Shown: positions 5,495-7,825 of the stretch, one piece after another
Numbering within the stretch: the stretch's first letter is position 1
Layout of the letters: each line of letters starts with the position of its first letter
Assembly (NCBI GenBank): GCA_035455185.1
Contig: DATIFQ010000545.1
Location: 1-7,825, forward strand
Direction of reading: 5' to 3'
DNA from: JAEHDI01 sp035455185
GTDB taxonomy: Bacteria; Acidobacteriota; Terriglobia; Bryobacterales; Bryobacteraceae
Length of the DNA: 7,825 nucleotides
Program-made: the position numbers and the translations under genes
Notes under the pieces: model-generated
Seen by the model: only the letters and a program-made list of their open reading frames with translations
What the model was told of the DNA's origin: nothing
The model's database searches: none

Positions 5495-7825
5495 TCAAAA
5501 TTCGAGGCGCAGGCCGAGGTCGACCTGACGGACTGCCGGCAGCCCATTCAGCACACGAGCCATGGAACTGATTGTTCCCACTGTGCCCCTCGAACTGATG
5601 TTGGCTCGGGGTACGGCGAAGTTCGGATGGTTCAATGCGTTGACCATGTTGACCATGAGCTGGAGACGGCTCTTCTCGGTGAAGTGAAAACTTTTCGCTA
5701 GCGCGAAGTCAAGGTTGGCCACGCCGGGGCCTTCCAGTACGTTGAGTCCCGAGTTGCCAAAGCGTCCCACGTTGGCGGGCTCCTGGCACACCGGATTGTC
5801 ATCCGGACAACCCGGCACCTTAAAGGCTGAGGCGTCAAACCATCGCTCGATCGTACGGTCGCCGGTGGGAAGGTTTCCGTTGCCGATGCGATCCGGCCGC
5901 CCGCCGAACGTGCGTGTGTTGGAAGGATCGAACCCCGAGAAACTCGGAGTGAAGTACTGCCCCGACTGCAGGTTGACACTCCAACTGGTCTGCCATCCGC
6001 CAAGTACTGCGTCCACGACCGGATGAGCAGTGGCCAGGAACCGCTGTCCCCGCCCGAAGGGCAGCAGGTAGATGGCGTAGCCAAAGGCGCGGTGCCGGAG
6101 AACGAGTCCGTTGTTGGCTCGCTCCGCCCGGCGGTCGAACTGGTTCTGGATCACCTGGCCTGAGTAGGAGGAGCCGCCGCCGCCGCTATCCTGCGTGTCG
6201 GTCAGATCGCGCGCCCACGTCCAACCGGCGCCAAACGTGAGATTCTTCCCTTGCCTCTTAGTCGCTGAGACTTCCAGCCCGCTGTAGAACTCACTGCCTC
6301 CGTTGTCCGACCAGATCACCTGGTTGTACTGCGGGTAAGGCCTGCGGCTGGCCGAGAACGGAGTGGTGCTTGGGGCCAGTAAGTTCAGGTTGCGGTTGTA
6401 AATCAGGCTTACACTCCGGCTCCCGACATAGGAAACCCGGAAACCGACTTCGCGGACCTGCTGCTCCACGGTCAGGTTCCACTGCTGCGTGTAGGGGAGC
6501 TTCATGTGCGGGTTCTTACCCTGGACGTTCTGAGTACCGGCCGCACCGATCGCGGAGGGCAGGAAGGGCTCCGGAAACTGGAAAAGAGGGGCTCCGTCCA
6601 CGATGTCGTTGATGAACGTCGCGCTACCGGAGAAGGGGCCGCCTCCCATGGTCCGTGCCATCGGCCTGTAAACGAGGTTTCCGTAGATCCCGTACCCGCC
6701 CCGAATGACCGTGTTTCCAGCAACAAACGGCTTGTAAGCGAAGCCAAAACGCGGCTGGAAGTATCCATTGTGAGAGTCGAGCAGCGAGTTTGCCGGGTAG
6801 CCCGCCTCCGAGGCGGTTTCCACCCGGATGTTCGCCGGAAAGTAAGGGTTGACCTGGGCGGCTCCTTCGTCCGGGATGACCAAGGCTCCGGTCTGCGGAT
6901 TAAAGCTGTAAATCGCTCCCTTCGTGTGGCTGAACGGCCTCATCAGCTCCCATCGAAGCCCGTAGTTCAGGGTCAGTTTCCGATTGACCTTGAACTGGTC
7001 CTGAATATACAAACCTGCCGTTGTGGCACGGAGGTTGCGCGCCGGGAGCGGAACGGCCAATTCGGAGGTCTGCGGAATCCCAAGCAGGAAGTCCGCGTAC
7101 CCGAATCCAGACCAGACTCCCGTAAAGTTGTAACCACCGTAGACCAACGACGTAATGAAGGTCTCGTTCAGGCGATCGCGGATCACATCCACGCCAAACT
7201 TCACGAAATGTCTTCCTTGGGTCCAGCTCAGATTGTCGATCCATTGAAACGTCGCGCTTGGGTTGTTGTAGTACGAGTCATCGTAGTCGTCATAATCGAC
7301 ATAGGTGACTGGATCGATCCGCACGATGGGCGCGTCGTTTATTCCAGTCACTGTTGTCCCACGGATGCCCCACTGCTGGATCAGGTCGCTCCCGATGACG
7401 TCCAGGTAGTAGCTGTTGCGGTGGTAGGTGACGCCCGTGCGGAACTCATTGACCACCGAGGGGGAGAACGTGTGGTTCCACGACGCCACCGCGCTGTGGC
7501 CGTAACGCCTCTGCGTGACTTTGCCGATCGTGGGCACAAGATCCGTGTAGTCGAGGGGCATGCGCCGCCAGCTCACCCGCGCGAAGACCACGTCGCGACT
7601 ACTGAAGTTGTAGTCGCCACGGATGTCGAACTGATTGAACCGCGTGAAGCCGGTTGTGCCAGGAAACTGCTGTCGGTAGTTCGCCGCCTCCAGGCCGGGA
7701 GGGCCAAAATTCGGCAATGGGAACAGCGTGTCCTGAATCTTCTTCGAAACCGCGCTGATGCGCTCGGGCGGAATGATGTTGTCCTGGAACGGGATGTTGG
7801 TAAGGGGGTCGACGATCGCAAAGTC
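5495..7825 (-). CDS. Oar-like TonB-dependent outer-membrane receptor, N-terminus cut by right window edge
   Basis: The frame is open from the right edge (first residues DFAIVDPLTNIPF) to TGA at 5495-5497, giving 776 residues of the C-terminal part. No start codon is needed within the window; the TTG at 7717 is internal. The sequence is the barrel of the Acidobacteriota Oar/CarboxypepD_reg-like receptor family: FNQFDIRGDYNFSSRD (63-78), QGRHFVKFGVD (204-214 region), YIQDQFKVNRKLTLNYGLRW (273-292), then LPYTQQWNLTVEQQ, VSYVGSRS, and near the end LMVNMVNALNHPNF and VDLGLRLEF with a terminal Phe, as expected for recognition by the BAM machinery. Many strands show alternating aromatic and polar residues. 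Such proteins take up large ligands (oligosaccharides, siderophores, proteins) across the outer membrane; the ligand here is unknown. The missing part should hold the signal peptide, a carboxypeptidase-regulatory-like domain and the plug. An Asp/Tyr-rich segment lies at 177-186. Confidence 0.93.
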   Translation of the reverse strand, partial: DFAIVDPLTNIPFQDNIIPPERISAVSKKIQDTLFPLPNFGPPGLEAANYRQQFPGTTGFTRFNQFDIRGDYNFSSRDVVFARVSWRRMPLDYTDLVPTIGKVTQRRYGHSAVASWNHTFSPSVVNEFRTGVTYHRNSYYLDVIGSDLIQQWGIRGTTVTGINDAPIVRIDPVTYVDYDDYDDSYYNNPSATFQWIDNLSWTQGRHFVKFGVDVIRDRLNETFITSLVYGGYNFTGVWSGFGYADFLLGIPQTSELAVPLPARNLRATTAGLYIQDQFKVNRKLTLNYGLRWELMRPFSHTKGAIYSFNPQTGALVIPDEGAAQVNPYFPANIRVETASEAGYPANSLLDSHNGYFQPRFGFAYKPFVAGNTVIRGGYGIYGNLVYRPMARTMGGGPFSGSATFINDIVDGAPLFQFPEPFLPSAIGAAGTQNVQGKNPHMKLPYTQQWNLTVEQQVREVGFRVSYVGSRSVSLIYNRNLNLLAPSTTPFSASRRPYPQYNQVIWSDNGGSEFYSGLEVSATKRQGKNLTFGAGWTWARDLTDTQDSGGGGSSYSGQVIQNQFDRRAERANNGLVLRHRAFGYAIYLLPFGRGQRFLATAHPVVDAVLGGWQTSWSVNLQSGQYFTPSFSGFDPSNTRTFGGRPDRIGNGNLPTGDRTIERWFDASAFKVPGCPDDNPVCQEPANVGRFGNSGLNVLEGPGVANLDFALAKSFHFTEKSRLQLMVNMVNALNHPNFAVPRANISSRGTVGTISSMARVLNGLPAVRQVDLGLRLEF

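Noticed and set aside
6165..6187. GGC/CCGCCG-rich stretch in the receptor gene as a repeat element
   Set aside because: It simply encodes a Gly/Ser-rich loop (DSGGGGSSYSG) within an intact reading frame.
7715..7717. TTG at 7717 as the start of the receptor gene
   Set aside because: The same frame is open to the window edge and the upstream residues (DFAIVDPLTNIPF onward) fit the receptor family, so the true start is outside the window.
1..7825. CRISPR arrays, tRNA or rRNA genes, insertion sequences
   Set aside because: No regularly spaced direct repeats, no cloverleaf-like segment, no transposase-like frame and no matching terminal inverted repeats were seen on reading both strands.

Overview
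The window looks like a chromosomal segment of a high-GC soil-type Acidobacteriota, most likely of the Bryobacterales / Candidatus Solibacter group. Two genes point there. One is an exported protein with tandem TIGR03437-type domains, a family greatly expanded in Solibacter relatives. The other is a very large Oar-like TonB-dependent receptor of the kind these genomes carry in many copies. This assignment rests on family knowledge, not on a database search.

Layout, left to right. (1) Positions 1-472, minus strand: a TIR-domain protein that runs off the left edge. It has a more A/T-rich codon choice than its neighbours and keeps the W-x-x-x-E catalytic-glutamate motif of NADase-type TIR domains. 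(2) Positions 473-698: no complete gene, but a possible 3' remnant of a broken gene (498-647), a hairpin (661-681) and the ribosome binding site that fixes the sulfatase start. (3) Positions 699-2072, plus strand: a type I (formylglycine) sulfatase with all active-site residues visible. (4) Positions 2116-3777, plus strand: a secreted protein with two TIGR03437-like domains, 43 nt behind the sulfatase and probably co-transcribed. (5) A strong hairpin in the convergent gap (3793-3835). (6) Positions 3857-4291, minus strand: a PaaI-type hotdog thioesterase. (7) A short divergent intergenic region with a perfect 7-bp dyad (4300-4321). (8) Positions 4343-5467, plus strand: a polytopic acyltransferase of the HGSNAT / DUF5009 type. 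(9) A perfect short hairpin in a 27-nt convergent gap (5469-5486). (10) Positions 5495-7825, minus strand: the C-terminal 776 residues of an Oar-like TonB-dependent receptor that runs off the right edge.

How the parts may work together: sulfatase, exported TIGR03437 protein, outer-membrane receptor and membrane sugar-acetyltransferase-like protein together suggest cell-envelope or polysaccharide (perhaps sulfated glycan) handling. The alternating gene orientations argue against a single operon, so this link is inference. The TIR gene appears to belong to a different, probably horizontally acquired module that continues to the left of the window. It is the most likely doorway to an unusual system, but only one truncated gene of it is visible.
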